Source: Casp-actino8 sp044358015
GTDB taxonomy: Bacteria > Actinomycetota > Acidimicrobiia > Acidimicrobiales > Ilumatobacteraceae
Direction of reading: 5' to 3'
Length of the DNA: 64,000 nucleotides
Assembly (NCBI GenBank): GCA_044358015.1
Contig: JBIKOO010000006.1
Coordinates: 13,891 to 77,890 of the forward strand
A model generated the notes under the pieces. The model worked only from the letters and a program-made list of their open reading frames with translations, was not told the DNA's origin and did no database searches. Positions within the stretch are counted from its first letter, which is position 1. Every line of letters begins with the position of its first letter. Below are positions 25,421-34,017 of this stretch, piece after piece. A program made the position numbers and the translations under genes.

Positions 25421-26323
25421 TTAGCGACGGCTTGCAGCCTCAGCGAGCTCATGAGGTCCCGAACCGGGGTAACCCTTGAAGTTTCGAACGAACTGTGACC
25501 ACGGTTCGAGGGTGGCGATCAGAAGATCAAAGTTGTCGCCAGTTGCGCTGATGACCTGACGCATTTGCTCATCGGTATTGATTTCGACTTGTTCGCGAAG
25601 TTGTCGTCCGTTATCGGTGAAAGCGCCCTCAGCGATGAGGCCACGCGATTCAAGACGATCAATAGCGGCGGTGTAATCGTCTTCGCTCCAAGCTCGGGTG
25701 CGACTGTACGACTTGAGGGGGAGACCCCAAAAGAGTTCGGTGAGCAATCCAATTTCGGTTGCATCTAGTCCAGCGGAAATCCAAGCGGCAGTGTGTGAGT
25801 CGCCGCGGTATTCACGCAACATGTCGCCAAAGTGCCACACCGCACCAAGATCGGTTTCGGGAACTGATTGGTGCAGGGCACCAGCGAATAGTGGACGTCC
25901 TTCGGGACGAAGTACTGCAACTGCACGTTCAAGTATTTGACGAGCCTTATTGACCCCACCGGGTTTCGCGCCAAGGATTCGTTCAAGTTGACCAATTGCG
26001 CCATTGCGCCGCGCTGCACAAATTGTTGTTGCGTCAGTGATTTGCCAACCAGCGGTGACCGCTGGGACGACGACGAGCGGATTGAAAACTGCGAATGCAG
26101 CCGCAACCACTTCGCCGGATACTTGGCCCATCAAAGATCCGCGACTGGTGAAGTAGGCGACGCTTTCGGGAAGCGCGACACCGTTCATGTCACCGGGGCT
26201 TGGCTGAAAGCCGAGGGCTACGTAATTGGCATGACATTCGGGTGAAAAGTAGACCTGTCCAATGACGGGCTCGAGTGCGCCACCTAGTGCGCGGGCTTTT
26301 GTGGAGAGTTCTCGTGAATCCAT
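25421..26323 (-). CDS. SCO6745 family protein (winged-helix-like C-terminus)
   Basis: A 300-residue actinobacterial protein. The N-terminus (ARALGGALEPVIGQVYFSPECHANYVALGF) and the next segment (VALPESVAYFTSRGSLMGQVSGEVVAAAFAVFNP) match the SCO6745 family. The second half contains EDDYTAAIDRLESRGLIAEGAFTDNGRQLREQVEINTD, which reads like the recognition helix and wing of MarR-type winged helices, so a regulatory role has been suggested for the family; it is not shown here. It lies 27 bp upstream of the amidohydrolase on the same strand. Confidence 0.8.
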   Translation of the reverse strand: MDSRELSTKARALGGALEPVIGQVYFSPECHANYVALGFQPSPGDMNGVALPESVAYFTSRGSLMGQVSGEVVAAAFAVFNPLVVVPAVTAGWQITDATTICAARRNGAIGQLERILGAKPGGVNKARQILERAVAVLRPEGRPLFAGALHQSVPETDLGAVWHFGDMLREYRGDSHTAAWISAGLDATEIGLLTELFWGLPLKSYSRTRAWSEDDYTAAIDRLESRGLIAEGAFTDNGRQLREQVEINTDEQMRQVISATGDNFDLLIATLEPWSQFVRNFKGYPGSGPHELAEAASRR

Positions 26324-26349
26324 GGGCTAACCGTAGAACGCGATCAACC

Positions 26350-26362
26350 TAGACTCGTTACC
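26350..26362 (+). promoter_or_regulatory. Leaderless -10 element of the GNAT gene
   Basis: TAGACT (26350-26355) lies seven bases before the GTG start at 26363, between divergent genes; it supports that start. Confidence 0.45.
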
Positions 26363-26800
26363 GTGAGCGTTGAGATCGAAATATGTGAAGTGGTCAATGA
26401 TGATGTCGTGCAGGCATTTGAGATGTTGATACCACAACTATCAAAGTCAAATCCTCCTCCGAGTCGCGCAGAATTAGAAATACTTGTCAAGTCCGAAGCA
26501 TCAACGTTGTTCTTGGCAAAACTTGATGGACGTATTGTCGGTTCATTAACTCTCGCGATGTTCCGCATCCCCACTGGCGTGCGCGCATGGATTGAAGATG
26601 TCGTTGTTGATGATTCGGCGCGTGGGCACGGGGCCGGAGAATCCCTCAATCAAGCCGCACTTGATTTTGCAAAAGCCAACGGCGCCATCACAGTTGATCT
26701 GACGTCGCGCCCGTCACGCGAGGCCGCGAATCGTTTGTACCAGCGCATGGGTTTCAAACTCCGTGAATCAAATTTGTATCGGTACGAATTGAAAGGCTGA
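26363..26800 (+). CDS. GNAT family N-acetyltransferase
   Basis: The 145-residue protein has the GNAT fold: FLAKLDGRIVGSLTLAMFR (strand 2-3), AWIEDVVVDDSARGHGAGESLNQAALDFAK (strand 4, acetyl-CoA pyrophosphate loop, usually R/Q-x-x-G-x-G/A, here RGHGAG at about 92-97) and the C-terminal RLYQRMGFKLRESNLYRYEL. Substrate cannot be inferred. It starts at GTG 26363 and is followed 4 bp later by the DUF4188 gene, probably in one transcript. Confidence 0.88.
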   Translation: MSVEIEICEVVNDDVVQAFEMLIPQLSKSNPPPSRAELEILVKSEASTLFLAKLDGRIVGSLTLAMFRIPTGVRAWIEDVVVDDSARGHGAGESLNQAALDFAKANGAITVDLTSRPSREAANRLYQRMGFKLRESNLYRYELKG

Positions 26801-26804
26801 CGAA

Positions 26805-27317
26805 ATGGCGAAGATTAATGCTGGGCGTTTTGTCGCAGACACTGGCGCTGACGGGAAAGTCCTGTTTCTTATTGGAATGCGGTTCAACCAACTCTGGAAA
26901 GTTTGGAAGTGGATTCCGGTCTTAACTGCGATGCCGCGCATGTTGATCGAATTGCAAAAGAATCCGTCGCTTGGTTTGCTCGGCAAACCGCGAACATACC
27001 TTTCGGGTCGCACGATCTTGGTCTGGCAGTACTGGGAATCTTTTGAAAAACTAACGACCTATTCAAAGGCCACAAATAATGCTCACCTTCCAGCGTGGCG
27101 TGCATTCAACAAGAACATTCGTGACAATGGTTCAGTGGGCATTTACCACGAAACGATTTTGCTTTCGGACTCGACTGTTGAAACGGTCTATGGAAATATG
27201 CCGACATTCGGTTTAGCGGCTGTGACGGGGGCCGTGCCTGCAGGAAAACGCGGGCAGACCGCGAAGGCTCGTTTGACTGGAAATCTGGATGATCAACCGA
27301 CTGTGGAACCCTATTAA
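26805..27317 (+). CDS. DUF4188 domain protein (monooxygenase-like fold)
   Basis: A 170-residue protein with FLIGMRFNQLWKVWKWIPVLTAMPRML, GLLGKPRTYLSGRTILVWQYWESFEKLTTYSK and HLPAWRAFNKNIRDNGSVGIYHETIL, typical of DUF4188, a dimeric ferredoxin-like alpha/beta-barrel family related to haem-degrading monooxygenases. Enzyme activity is not established. It starts ATG 26805, directly after the GNAT gene. Confidence 0.83.
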   Translation: MAKINAGRFVADTGADGKVLFLIGMRFNQLWKVWKWIPVLTAMPRMLIELQKNPSLGLLGKPRTYLSGRTILVWQYWESFEKLTTYSKATNNAHLPAWRAFNKNIRDNGSVGIYHETILLSDSTVETVYGNMPTFGLAAVTGAVPAGKRGQTAKARLTGNLDDQPTVEPY

Positions 27318-27335
27318 GGCATGACGAACAAACGA

Positions 27336-27347
27336 TAAGTTCACGTC
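27336..27347 (+). promoter_or_regulatory. Leaderless -10 element of the SRPBCC gene
   Basis: TAAGTT (27336-27341) and six further bases precede ATG 27348, with no ribosome site, so the gene is likely transcribed without a leader. Confidence 0.45.
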
Positions 27348-27791
27348 ATGTCTGTTCTGAAAATTCGTCACTGGATCGCATGTAGTCCTCAAGATGTGTG
27401 GGATGCCTACACGACTCCTGAAAAGTTTTGTCAGTTTTTTGCCCCCGAGGGTCTGTCAATTCCATTGGAGTCTGTGGTTCTTGAAATTCGCGCCGGCGGG
27501 CGGTTCGAGTGTGACATGGTTTTTGATGAAACCGGAGCGGTGAATGAAAACAAAGGGATTTTGACCGCGGTCGAAGAACCCCATTTATTGGTGGGCGAAG
27601 AACCGAGCATCGGCTTCAAATCCACTCAGCAATTCTTGCGCGACTCGGGTGGCACGTTGATCTCCATCGATCAAGAGGGTCTCCCTGCCGAACTGGCCAC
27701 GAACCCCGAAGTCCATGAGGCTTTCCGATCGAGTTATCGCAAACTAGGTCGACTTTTGGGGGTTGAAACCGAGAATCGACCCTGTGAATAA
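27348..27791 (+). CDS. SRPBCC/AHSA1-like ligand-binding domain protein
   Basis: This 147-residue protein fits the START/Bet v1-like fold: KIRHWIACSPQDVWDAYTTPEKFCQFFAP at the N-terminus, RAGGRFECDMVF, NKGILTAVEEPHLLVGEEP and a final long helix (NPEVHEAFRSSYRKLGRLLGV). AHSA1-type proteins bind hydrophobic ligands or co-chaperone Hsp90; no specific role can be assigned. Confidence 0.8.
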   Translation: MSVLKIRHWIACSPQDVWDAYTTPEKFCQFFAPEGLSIPLESVVLEIRAGGRFECDMVFDETGAVNENKGILTAVEEPHLLVGEEPSIGFKSTQQFLRDSGGTLISIDQEGLPAELATNPEVHEAFRSSYRKLGRLLGVETENRPCE

Positions 27792-27888
27792 GGTCAGTGC
27801 GGGACCTAATTCTCTGATGTGAGTTGGTAATTTCTCTCTACTCTTGCGATGATAGATACGCACTCAATCGAGATGGGGAATGCCAGCT

Positions 27889-29676
27889 ATGGGGAATAAC
27901 AACGACAAGAAACTTTCGTTGGAAGAGGCTCGCGAGAAGTATCGCATTGAACGCGAAAAGCGTCTTCGCGCCGATGGCATCCGTCAGTACAAAGAACTCA
28001 AGGGTGACTACGAAGAGTTTGATCGTGACCCTTACGTCGAGCCCGGCTTTACTCGTGATGCGGTCATCGAAGATGTTGATGTCGTCATCGTTGGTGGTGG
28101 CTTCGGAGGAATGATTGAAGCGGCCAATTTGACGAAGGCCGGAATTACCAATTTCCGCATTATCGAAAAAGCTGGCGACTTTGGCGGCACGTGGTACTGG
28201 AATCGTTATCCCAATGCTGCATGCGACGTTGAGTCGTATGTGTATTTACCGCTGCTTGAAGACACGGGTTACATGCCCACCGAAAAGTATGCGAAGGCTC
28301 CGGAAATTTTCGCTTACTGCCAATTGCTCGGTCGCACTTTTGACTTGTATCGCGGCGCACTCTTCCAGACTGAAGTTGAGGACATGCGCTGGGATGAATC
28401 AAGGAAGCGCTGGAATGTCATGACCTCGCGCAGTGACGTTCTCTCGGCAAAGTTCATCGTGATTGCCGGTGGAGTTCTTCATAAGGCCAAGTTGCCTGGC
28501 ATCCCGGGTATTGAAACCTACGCAGGTCGTGCCTTCCACACCAGTCGCTGGGATTACAGCTACACCGGTGGAAGTTCGCAGACATTGATGGACAAGTTGG
28601 CTGATAAGCGAGTGGGCATTATTGGAACTGGTGCAACGGCAGTTCAGGTTGTTCCAAAACTGGCTGAAGCCGCGAAAGAACTTTTCGTATTCCAGCGCAC
28701 CGCTGCATGTGTAGGTGTTCGCAACAACAAACCGACCGATCCAGAATGGTTCAAGTCCCTGAAGCCAGGTTGGCAAGCCGAACGAACTCGCAACTTCACT
28801 CAAGCAGTGACGGGTGCGCAGCCCGCAGTCGACATGATCGACGATGAGTGGACCAAGATGAACTGGGTTGATACTCGTAAGTTGCCCGATAACGACGAAG
28901 AGGCCCTTGAGTTAGAGCGAATCGACTTCGAAAACATGGAACGGGTTCGTCAGCGCATCGCCGATGTGATCGAAGATCCGGCAACAGCAGAACTGATGAT
29001 GCCGTGGTACTCACAAAGTTGTAAGCGTCCATGTTTCCACGATGAATACTTGCCGGCTTTCAATCGTCCGAATGTTCATCTTGTTGATACTGATGGAAAA
29101 GGTGTCAATGAAATCAATGAGAGCGGTGTCATCGTTAATGATGTCAAGTATCCCGTTGACTTATTGATCTTTGCCTCAGGCTTTGAAGTGACAACGGGCT
29201 ATACGCATCGCTTGGGCTTTGATCCAAAAGGGCGCGACGGTGTTTCGTTAAGTGAGGCTTGGGCAGAAGGTCCGGCCACTTTGCACGGTGTGCTGTCAAA
29301 TGGTTTCCCAAACATGTTCATGATCTCTACGGTGCAAGGCGCACAAGCAACCAACTTTGTCCACTCAATTACCGAGGCGGCGCAACATGTCGCGTTCTTG
29401 ATTGAGCAATGCGTGAAGGGTGATATCGCAACGATCGAACCCGAAACTGCGGCACAAGAGAATTGGTTTGAAACTTTGTTTGCGCAACTGTGGGGAATCG
29501 CTCGCTACAACGCGACGTGCACACCTGGTTACCTCAATAGTGAAGGTGGTGGAGACATGCGTTCGGCCCGAGCCATTGCCTGGATGACCAGCGTTTTGGG
29601 ATTCGCCGAATACGTTGAAAACTGGCGTCAGCAGGGCGACCTTGCCGGCTTAACGCTCACACCTAATTCGAAGTAA
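27889..29676 (+). CDS. Flavin-containing monooxygenase, Baeyer-Villiger type
   Basis: A 595-residue FAD/NADPH enzyme that inserts oxygen next to a ketone. Motifs in order: FAD-binding GGGFGG (about 69-74), GGTWYWNRYPNAACDVESYVY, the BVMO fingerprint YAGRAFHTSRWDY (F/Y-x-G-x-x-x-H-x-x-x-W-D, about 210), the NADPH motif GIIGTGATAVQVVP and SGFEVTTGYT near the C-terminus. GGGGA at 27875-27879 is 9 nt before ATG 27889, which supports this start over ATG 27880. It is convergent with the MFS gene, with an overlap of 14 bp. Substrate unknown; nearby SDR and exporter suggest a steroid-, terpene- or cyclic-ketone-type compound. Confidence 0.9.
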   Translation: MGNNNDKKLSLEEAREKYRIEREKRLRADGIRQYKELKGDYEEFDRDPYVEPGFTRDAVIEDVDVVIVGGGFGGMIEAANLTKAGITNFRIIEKAGDFGGTWYWNRYPNAACDVESYVYLPLLEDTGYMPTEKYAKAPEIFAYCQLLGRTFDLYRGALFQTEVEDMRWDESRKRWNVMTSRSDVLSAKFIVIAGGVLHKAKLPGIPGIETYAGRAFHTSRWDYSYTGGSSQTLMDKLADKRVGIIGTGATAVQVVPKLAEAAKELFVFQRTAACVGVRNNKPTDPEWFKSLKPGWQAERTRNFTQAVTGAQPAVDMIDDEWTKMNWVDTRKLPDNDEEALELERIDFENMERVRQRIADVIEDPATAELMMPWYSQSCKRPCFHDEYLPAFNRPNVHLVDTDGKGVNEINESGVIVNDVKYPVDLLIFASGFEVTTGYTHRLGFDPKGRDGVSLSEAWAEGPATLHGVLSNGFPNMFMISTVQGAQATNFVHSITEAAQHVAFLIEQCVKGDIATIEPETAAQENWFETLFAQLWGIARYNATCTPGYLNSEGGGDMRSARAIAWMTSVLGFAEYVENWRQQGDLAGLTLTPNSK

Positions 29677-30946
29677 CTGCCGTATTTGCAGATGCATCGG
29701 TCGCTTTGGTGCCGATGAAAATTGCGATAGTCCCAATTGAAATAAAGGTAAAGATGATGAGCGCCAAGGGTCGCACGGTGCCGTCAAATTGACTTGTCGC
29801 GAGATTGCCTAACAGCGCCGCGCCAGCCGTTGACACTGTCGCAATGATTGATGACGCTGTTCCCGCGATGTGAGGAACGGGCATCATGGCCGCGGAATTG
29901 CAATTCGGTACAAGCCCTTGGGCGATTGGTATCACAAGGGCGAGCGCAATGAAGAACAACCAAAAGTTCGGGCGGCCGTGATTAGTAAATGAAACGATGA
30001 GCAATAGAACAGAAGTGCCGACCGCAATCAGCGAGCTTTGCCGCACGAGTTTGTTGATGCCCATCCGTTGCACGATGCGCGCATTATTCAGCGAGTTAAT
30101 TGCGAGCAAAACCGCCAAGGTGCCGAAAATAAGCGGGAACCATGAGCCATATCCGTAGACATCTTCAACAATCACCTCTGAACCAGAGAGGTATGTCGTC
30201 ATCACCGCGAAAAGGAAAGTCATCGCAATGATGAAGCTCAATGTGGCGCGATGAGTCATTACTTCACGTCCAGCTTCGCCGACCGCACTCCAGGTGAATG
30301 GACGACGCTTATCGACAGCCAAAGTTTCTGGCAGTCGTCGCGACCAGATCATCAATATGAGTGCGACACCAGCGGGCACCCAAAAGACGATGCGCCATGG
30401 TGCGATCTTGATCAAGCCAGCACCAACACTTGGGGCAAGAATTGGTACGAGTAAGAAAACTGCAACCATGCGCGACATCAACTGCGCCATTGCTGTTCCT
30501 TCATAACGGTCGCGGATCATGGCGGTGCTCAGCGCGCGTGGTGCTGCGGTTCCAAGGCCCCAGATAAATCGCGCGGCAATGACCCAGCCCCACGAAGGAG
30601 CCACGCTTGCCAATAATGCACCGACAATAAACAGAGTTAAGCCAGCGAAGAGGGGAGCACGTCGTCCGTAACGATCAGATGCCGGTCCGTAGAGCCACGG
30701 CCCAACAGCAAGACCTAAAAAGTATGAAGTGACGACCCAACTCACCTTTGTTGAGTCGGGCGACATGCCGAATTCCTGGCGCATCTCGGGGAATGCCGGA
30801 AGCATGAGGTCAATTGATAAGGCCGCGCTTGCCATCAGACATGTGAGCAAGATGATGAATTCGCGCCCACTCGCTACTTTGCGATCAGTGGCCCCGAGTT
30901 GATTAACGATTCGACGAAGAGGATTTTGCTGGGCTGACAGAGGCAC
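29663..30946 (-). CDS. MFS drug-resistance transporter (Bcr/CflA type)
   Basis: About 12 membrane helices: LLTCLMASAALSIDLMLPAFP (TM1), VVTSYFLGLAVGPWLYGPASDRYGRRAPLF with the MFS loop motif G-x-x-x-D-R-x-G-R-R, RFIWGLGTAAPRALSTAMIRD (motif C region), then six more in the second half (SFIIAMTFLFAVMTTYLSG, GTAGSIIATV-like). GTG 30946 gives 427 residues and starts just after the SDR stop (30966); longer frames overlap the SDR gene. The substrate is probably a small toxic compound. SDR and MFS form one transcription unit. Confidence 0.85.
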   Translation of the reverse strand: MPLSAQQNPLRRIVNQLGATDRKVASGREFIILLTCLMASAALSIDLMLPAFPEMRQEFGMSPDSTKVSWVVTSYFLGLAVGPWLYGPASDRYGRRAPLFAGLTLFIVGALLASVAPSWGWVIAARFIWGLGTAAPRALSTAMIRDRYEGTAMAQLMSRMVAVFLLVPILAPSVGAGLIKIAPWRIVFWVPAGVALILMIWSRRLPETLAVDKRRPFTWSAVGEAGREVMTHRATLSFIIAMTFLFAVMTTYLSGSEVIVEDVYGYGSWFPLIFGTLAVLLAINSLNNARIVQRMGINKLVRQSSLIAVGTSVLLLIVSFTNHGRPNFWLFFIALALVIPIAQGLVPNCNSAAMMPVPHIAGTASSIIATVSTAGAALLGNLATSQFDGTVRPLALIIFTFISIGTIAIFIGTKATDASANTAVTSN

Positions 30947-30965
30947 TGTTACACGATAGGCGACG

Positions 30966-31733
30966 TCACTCAACGAAAGCGTTAGGGGCGAGGCCAGCAG
31001 ACTCGCCTCCATCACAAATGAATTCTGCCCCGGTACAAAAACTGGCTTCATCGCTGGCTAAATAGACCACCAAACTTGAAAGTTCTTCGGGTCGACCAGT
31101 TCGTTCCATGGCAACATGCTTTCGGCGGGTGCCCACGTTTGATGTCATCGGTGTATTAATAACGCCGGGGTGAATGGAATTGCATCGAATACCAAATTGC
31201 GCGACATCTAAGGCGACCGACTTCGTGAGGCCAGTGACTCCGAATTTTGCTGCGTTATATCCGACAAGACCGCTATAGCCACGAAGCCCAGCAATTGACG
31301 ACACATTGATGATTGAACTGGGTGCGCTCGCCTTCAACGCTTGAAGTGATGCATCAACGCCGTTAAAAACGCCAGTGAGGTTGATGGCAATCATGGTGTC
31401 CCATTGTTCGGGCTTGTATTCGCCGATGGGCGAAAAGTGGGCGATTCCCGCATTGTTTATGAGCACGTTGAGAGCTCCAAATTCTTGAAGTGTAAATGCG
31501 ACCGCTTTGGCCCATTCGGTACGACTCGTCACATCCAGGTGGATATAGCGGCTCGCCTCGCCGAGTTCTGCAACTAACGCTTGACCGTCATCGTCCAAGA
31601 TGTCGGCAACGACAACTCTTGCTCCCTGTGCAATCAAGGCCCGTGCGTGGCTTTCGCCGAGACCACGTGACCCACCAGAAATGAGAGCCACTTTGCCACT
31701 CAGTCGAGTACCAGCAGGGTAAAGAAAAGCCAT
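30966..31733 (-). CDS. Short-chain dehydrogenase/reductase
   Basis: A 255-residue classical SDR. The cofactor loop is unusual in starting SGGSRGLGESHA rather than TGGxxGIG; NNAG follows at about 89-92, catalytic Ser in NVSSIAGLRGYSG, and Y-x-x-x-K in YNAAKFGVTGLTK. The DILDDD end of strand 2 suggests NAD rather than NADP. It resembles 3-alpha/20-beta-hydroxysteroid and related alcohol dehydrogenases. It may act with the MFS exporter downstream and the convergent monooxygenase. Confidence 0.9.
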   Translation of the reverse strand: MAFLYPAGTRLSGKVALISGGSRGLGESHARALIAQGARVVVADILDDDGQALVAELGEASRYIHLDVTSRTEWAKAVAFTLQEFGALNVLINNAGIAHFSPIGEYKPEQWDTMIAINLTGVFNGVDASLQALKASAPSSIINVSSIAGLRGYSGLVGYNAAKFGVTGLTKSVALDVAQFGIRCNSIHPGVINTPMTSNVGTRRKHVAMERTGRPEELSSLVVYLASDEASFCTGAEFICDGGESAGLAPNAFVE

Positions 31734-31777
31734 GAGGCGAAGTTACGGCGTTCATTTTGAGTGGTGGATTGACTTTG

Positions 31778-31832
31778 GACCCTAATCAAGTGACGAGAGA
31801 CCAAAATTGTTTTGATCAGGGTCACAATTTTG
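31778..31832. repeat. Nested inverted repeats in the SDR-pirin promoter region
   Basis: GACCCTAATCAA (31778-31789) is matched by TTGATCAGGGTC (31812-31823) at 11 of 12 positions, and CAAAATTGT (31802-31810) is perfectly matched by ACAATTTTG (31824-31832). The two dyads interlock, so only one could pair at a time. They lie 27 bases upstream of the pirin start and could be operators for either divergent gene. Confidence 0.5.
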
Positions 31833-31858
31833 TTGCGCTCGCAAGTGTTTAATATGTC

Positions 31859-32809
31859 ATGCCCGCAATTACCGCCGACACATTGACACTGCCCCGTATC
31901 AACGCTCCGCTTGGAGGTCACTCCCGCCCAGTTTTGTCGGTGACCACCGCTCCGAGTGGGCACGAAGGCGAAGGCTTTCCAGTTCGACGAGCTTTCGCAG
32001 GTGTGAGCCGCGAGATTCTTGATCCGTTTATTCACATGGACCAAATGGGCGAAGTCAATTACGCCCCGTATGAACCACGTGGAACCGATTGGCATCCACA
32101 TCGTGGTTTCGAAACTGTCACGTACATCATGGACGGAATTTTCGTACACCAAGATTCACATGGCGGAGGTGGAGTTATCGCTGACGGTGCAACGCAATGG
32201 ATGACGGCTGGTGGAGGCATTTTGCACATTGAAACTCCACCAGAAAAATTGGTGATCTCTGGGGGACTCTTTCATGGTGTCCAGTTATGGGTGAATCTCC
32301 CGAGTCACAAGAAAATGATTTCGCCGGCTTATCAAAATCTTGAAGCCGATCTAGTGACGTTGTTGTCGTCGCCCGACGGTGGTGCACTGATTCGTTTGAT
32401 TGCGGGCGATTTGGGCGAATTCCATGGACCTGGGTCAACTCATACCCCTATCGTTGTGTCACATGTGACCCTGGCGGCGGGAGCACGCGTTGAGTTGCCG
32501 TGGAATCCAGCTTTCAATGCTTTGGCCTACGCACTTGCCGGTTCGGGTTCGGTCAGTGATGAACGTCGACCATTTCATGTAGGACAGTTGGCGGTGTACG
32601 GAAGTGGAGACTCAATTTCGTTGCAGGCCGACGATGAATCTTCGCTCGATGTTCTGCTACTTGGTGGACAACCGATTGGTGAACCGATCGTCGCTTATGG
32701 TCCGTTCGTCATGAATACCGAAGACGAAATTCGTCAAGCATTTGATGACTATCAGCGAGGCCGACTCGGAACAGTTCCGGTTGGTGGTATTCGTCCCTAT
32801 CGGGGCTGA
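31859..32809 (+). CDS. Pirin family protein (bicupin)
   Basis: A 316-residue two-domain cupin. The pirin signature is in the N-terminal cupin: DPFIHMDQMGEV, DWHPHRGFETVTYIMDGIFVHQDS with metal-binding His residues, and ADGATQWMTAGGGILHIE. The C-terminal cupin has the HVTLAAGARVELPW strand. Bacterial pirins act as quercetinases or stress-linked iron/cofactor-binding proteins; which applies is unknown. It ends directly against the convergent PadR gene. Confidence 0.93.
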   Translation: MPAITADTLTLPRINAPLGGHSRPVLSVTTAPSGHEGEGFPVRRAFAGVSREILDPFIHMDQMGEVNYAPYEPRGTDWHPHRGFETVTYIMDGIFVHQDSHGGGGVIADGATQWMTAGGGILHIETPPEKLVISGGLFHGVQLWVNLPSHKKMISPAYQNLEADLVTLLSSPDGGALIRLIAGDLGEFHGPGSTHTPIVVSHVTLAAGARVELPWNPAFNALAYALAGSGSVSDERRPFHVGQLAVYGSGDSISLQADDESSLDVLLLGGQPIGEPIVAYGPFVMNTEDEIRQAFDDYQRGRLGTVPVGGIRPYRG

Positions 32810-33337
32810 CTACTTGATTGAGTCAATAAAGCGCAAGGTTGCTTCGGCGATTTCGCGACGCCACACCAAGACCACATCGTTTTCCCCGTTTTCGTTAATA
32901 CTGCTCTGAATATTGCGTTGCAGGGTTTTAGTGTTTTTCCGTTGAGTCTTCAACATGTCCGCAATATCAATTCCGCATTCTTCAGCTAATACGAGTTTGA
33001 GAAGCAGTTCGCTTCTCATGTCTCGCAAATGAACAACAGGCGTGTTGATCCATGTTCGAAAAATTGCGCGACCTGGTTTCGTAATCGTGAGAAGTGTGCG
33101 ATTGCCACCAGCCAGACCTGCTTCTTCTCCTGATTCTTCGACGTAGCCATGTATCTGCAGTTGTTCAAGCGCACGGTAGGTGAGTGGTCGAGTCAATGAC
33201 CAAATACGACCAATATCTGATCCAGGCTTGAGTCGGGCAGCGATGGCAAAACCATGCGATGGCTTTTTGTACAGCAAGCCGAGACATGCCCATTCGCCAA
33301 GGAGTAGATCATGAGACTCGCGAGCTTGGCGACTCAT
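32810..33337 (-). CDS. PadR-family transcriptional regulator linked to modABC
   Basis: The 175-residue protein starts with a winged helix (LLLGEWACLGLLYKKPSHGFAIAARL, the PadR opening; TYRALEQLQIHGYVEESGEEAG recognition helix and wing; RTLLTITKPGRAIFRTWI), followed by a helical dimerisation region (LRDMRSELLLKLVLAEECGIDIADML). It overlaps modC by 4 bp and is the last gene of the mod operon, so it is probably a local repressor in place of ModE. No molybdate-binding (MOP) domain is present. A 21-bp palindrome on the modA -35 box is its likely site. Confidence 0.85.
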   Translation of the reverse strand: MSRQARESHDLLLGEWACLGLLYKKPSHGFAIAARLKPGSDIGRIWSLTRPLTYRALEQLQIHGYVEESGEEAGLAGGNRTLLTITKPGRAIFRTWINTPVVHLRDMRSELLLKLVLAEECGIDIADMLKTQRKNTKTLQRNIQSSINENGENDVVLVWRREIAEATLRFIDSIK

Positions 33338-34017
33338 AACTTTCCTCGGTGCTCAGATGTGGGCCCGTCCCAAATAACTCTTCCTTGGTCAAGTTCAATG
33401 ATTCGATCAGCCATTGCAAGCGCGTCGTCTACATCGTGGGTCACCAGAATTCGATATCCAGCAAAGCCAGCGAGCACTTCGCGAAACTCGGCACGCACGA
33501 GTTGTCGAGTTGTGGTGTCAAGACCAGACATTGGTTCATCAAGCAATAAGACCTTGGGGGCGGTGATTAAAGCCCGCGCAATAGCGACTCGTTGCGCTTG
33601 CCCACCACTGAGTTCGCGTGGATGGCGCTCAAGAAGTTCAGCCAGTCCAAATTGATTAATCAACGGTTGGGCCTGAGTCGTTGCTTCTGTTCGCTTGATC
33701 TTGCGAGCGCGCAGTCCGAAAATGATGTTCTCGAGAATTGTCATGGTCTCAAAAAGAAGCCCGCCCTGAAAGACAATGCCGACCGGTCGTTGAGTCGGAT
33801 CTATGAAAACTTCTCTCGTTGCTTCGTCCAATGTTTGGTTGTCGAGGACTAAAGATCCAGTGGTCACAGGGAGTAAGCCAGCGATGGCATGAAGAAAAGT
33901 TGATTTGCCTGAGCCATTGGGCCCCATGACTGCCACAACTTCACCCTCATTGAATGAGAGATCAACGTTGAGTTCAAAAGTGCCACGCGTGAGAGCGAAG
34001 CGCGTATCAAGAGTCAT
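33334..34017 (-). CDS. modC: Molybdate ABC transporter ATP-binding protein
   Basis: A 227-residue ABC ATPase: Walker A GPNGSGKST (about 30-38), Q-loop VFQGGLLFETMT, signature LSGGQAQRVAIARAL, Walker B VLLLDEPMSGLD, and the switch His in LVTHDVDDAL. It lacks the C-terminal MOP/TOBE domain of E. coli ModC, so it is a short form. ATG 34017 overlaps the modB stop (ATGA). Sulfate or tungstate transport is the alternative. Confidence 0.88.
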   Translation of the reverse strand: MTLDTRFALTRGTFELNVDLSFNEGEVVAVMGPNGSGKSTFLHAIAGLLPVTTGSLVLDNQTLDEATREVFIDPTQRPVGIVFQGGLLFETMTILENIIFGLRARKIKRTEATTQAQPLINQFGLAELLERHPRELSGGQAQRVAIARALITAPKVLLLDEPMSGLDTTTRQLVRAEFREVLAGFAGYRILVTHDVDDALAMADRIIELDQGRVIWDGPTSEHRGKL

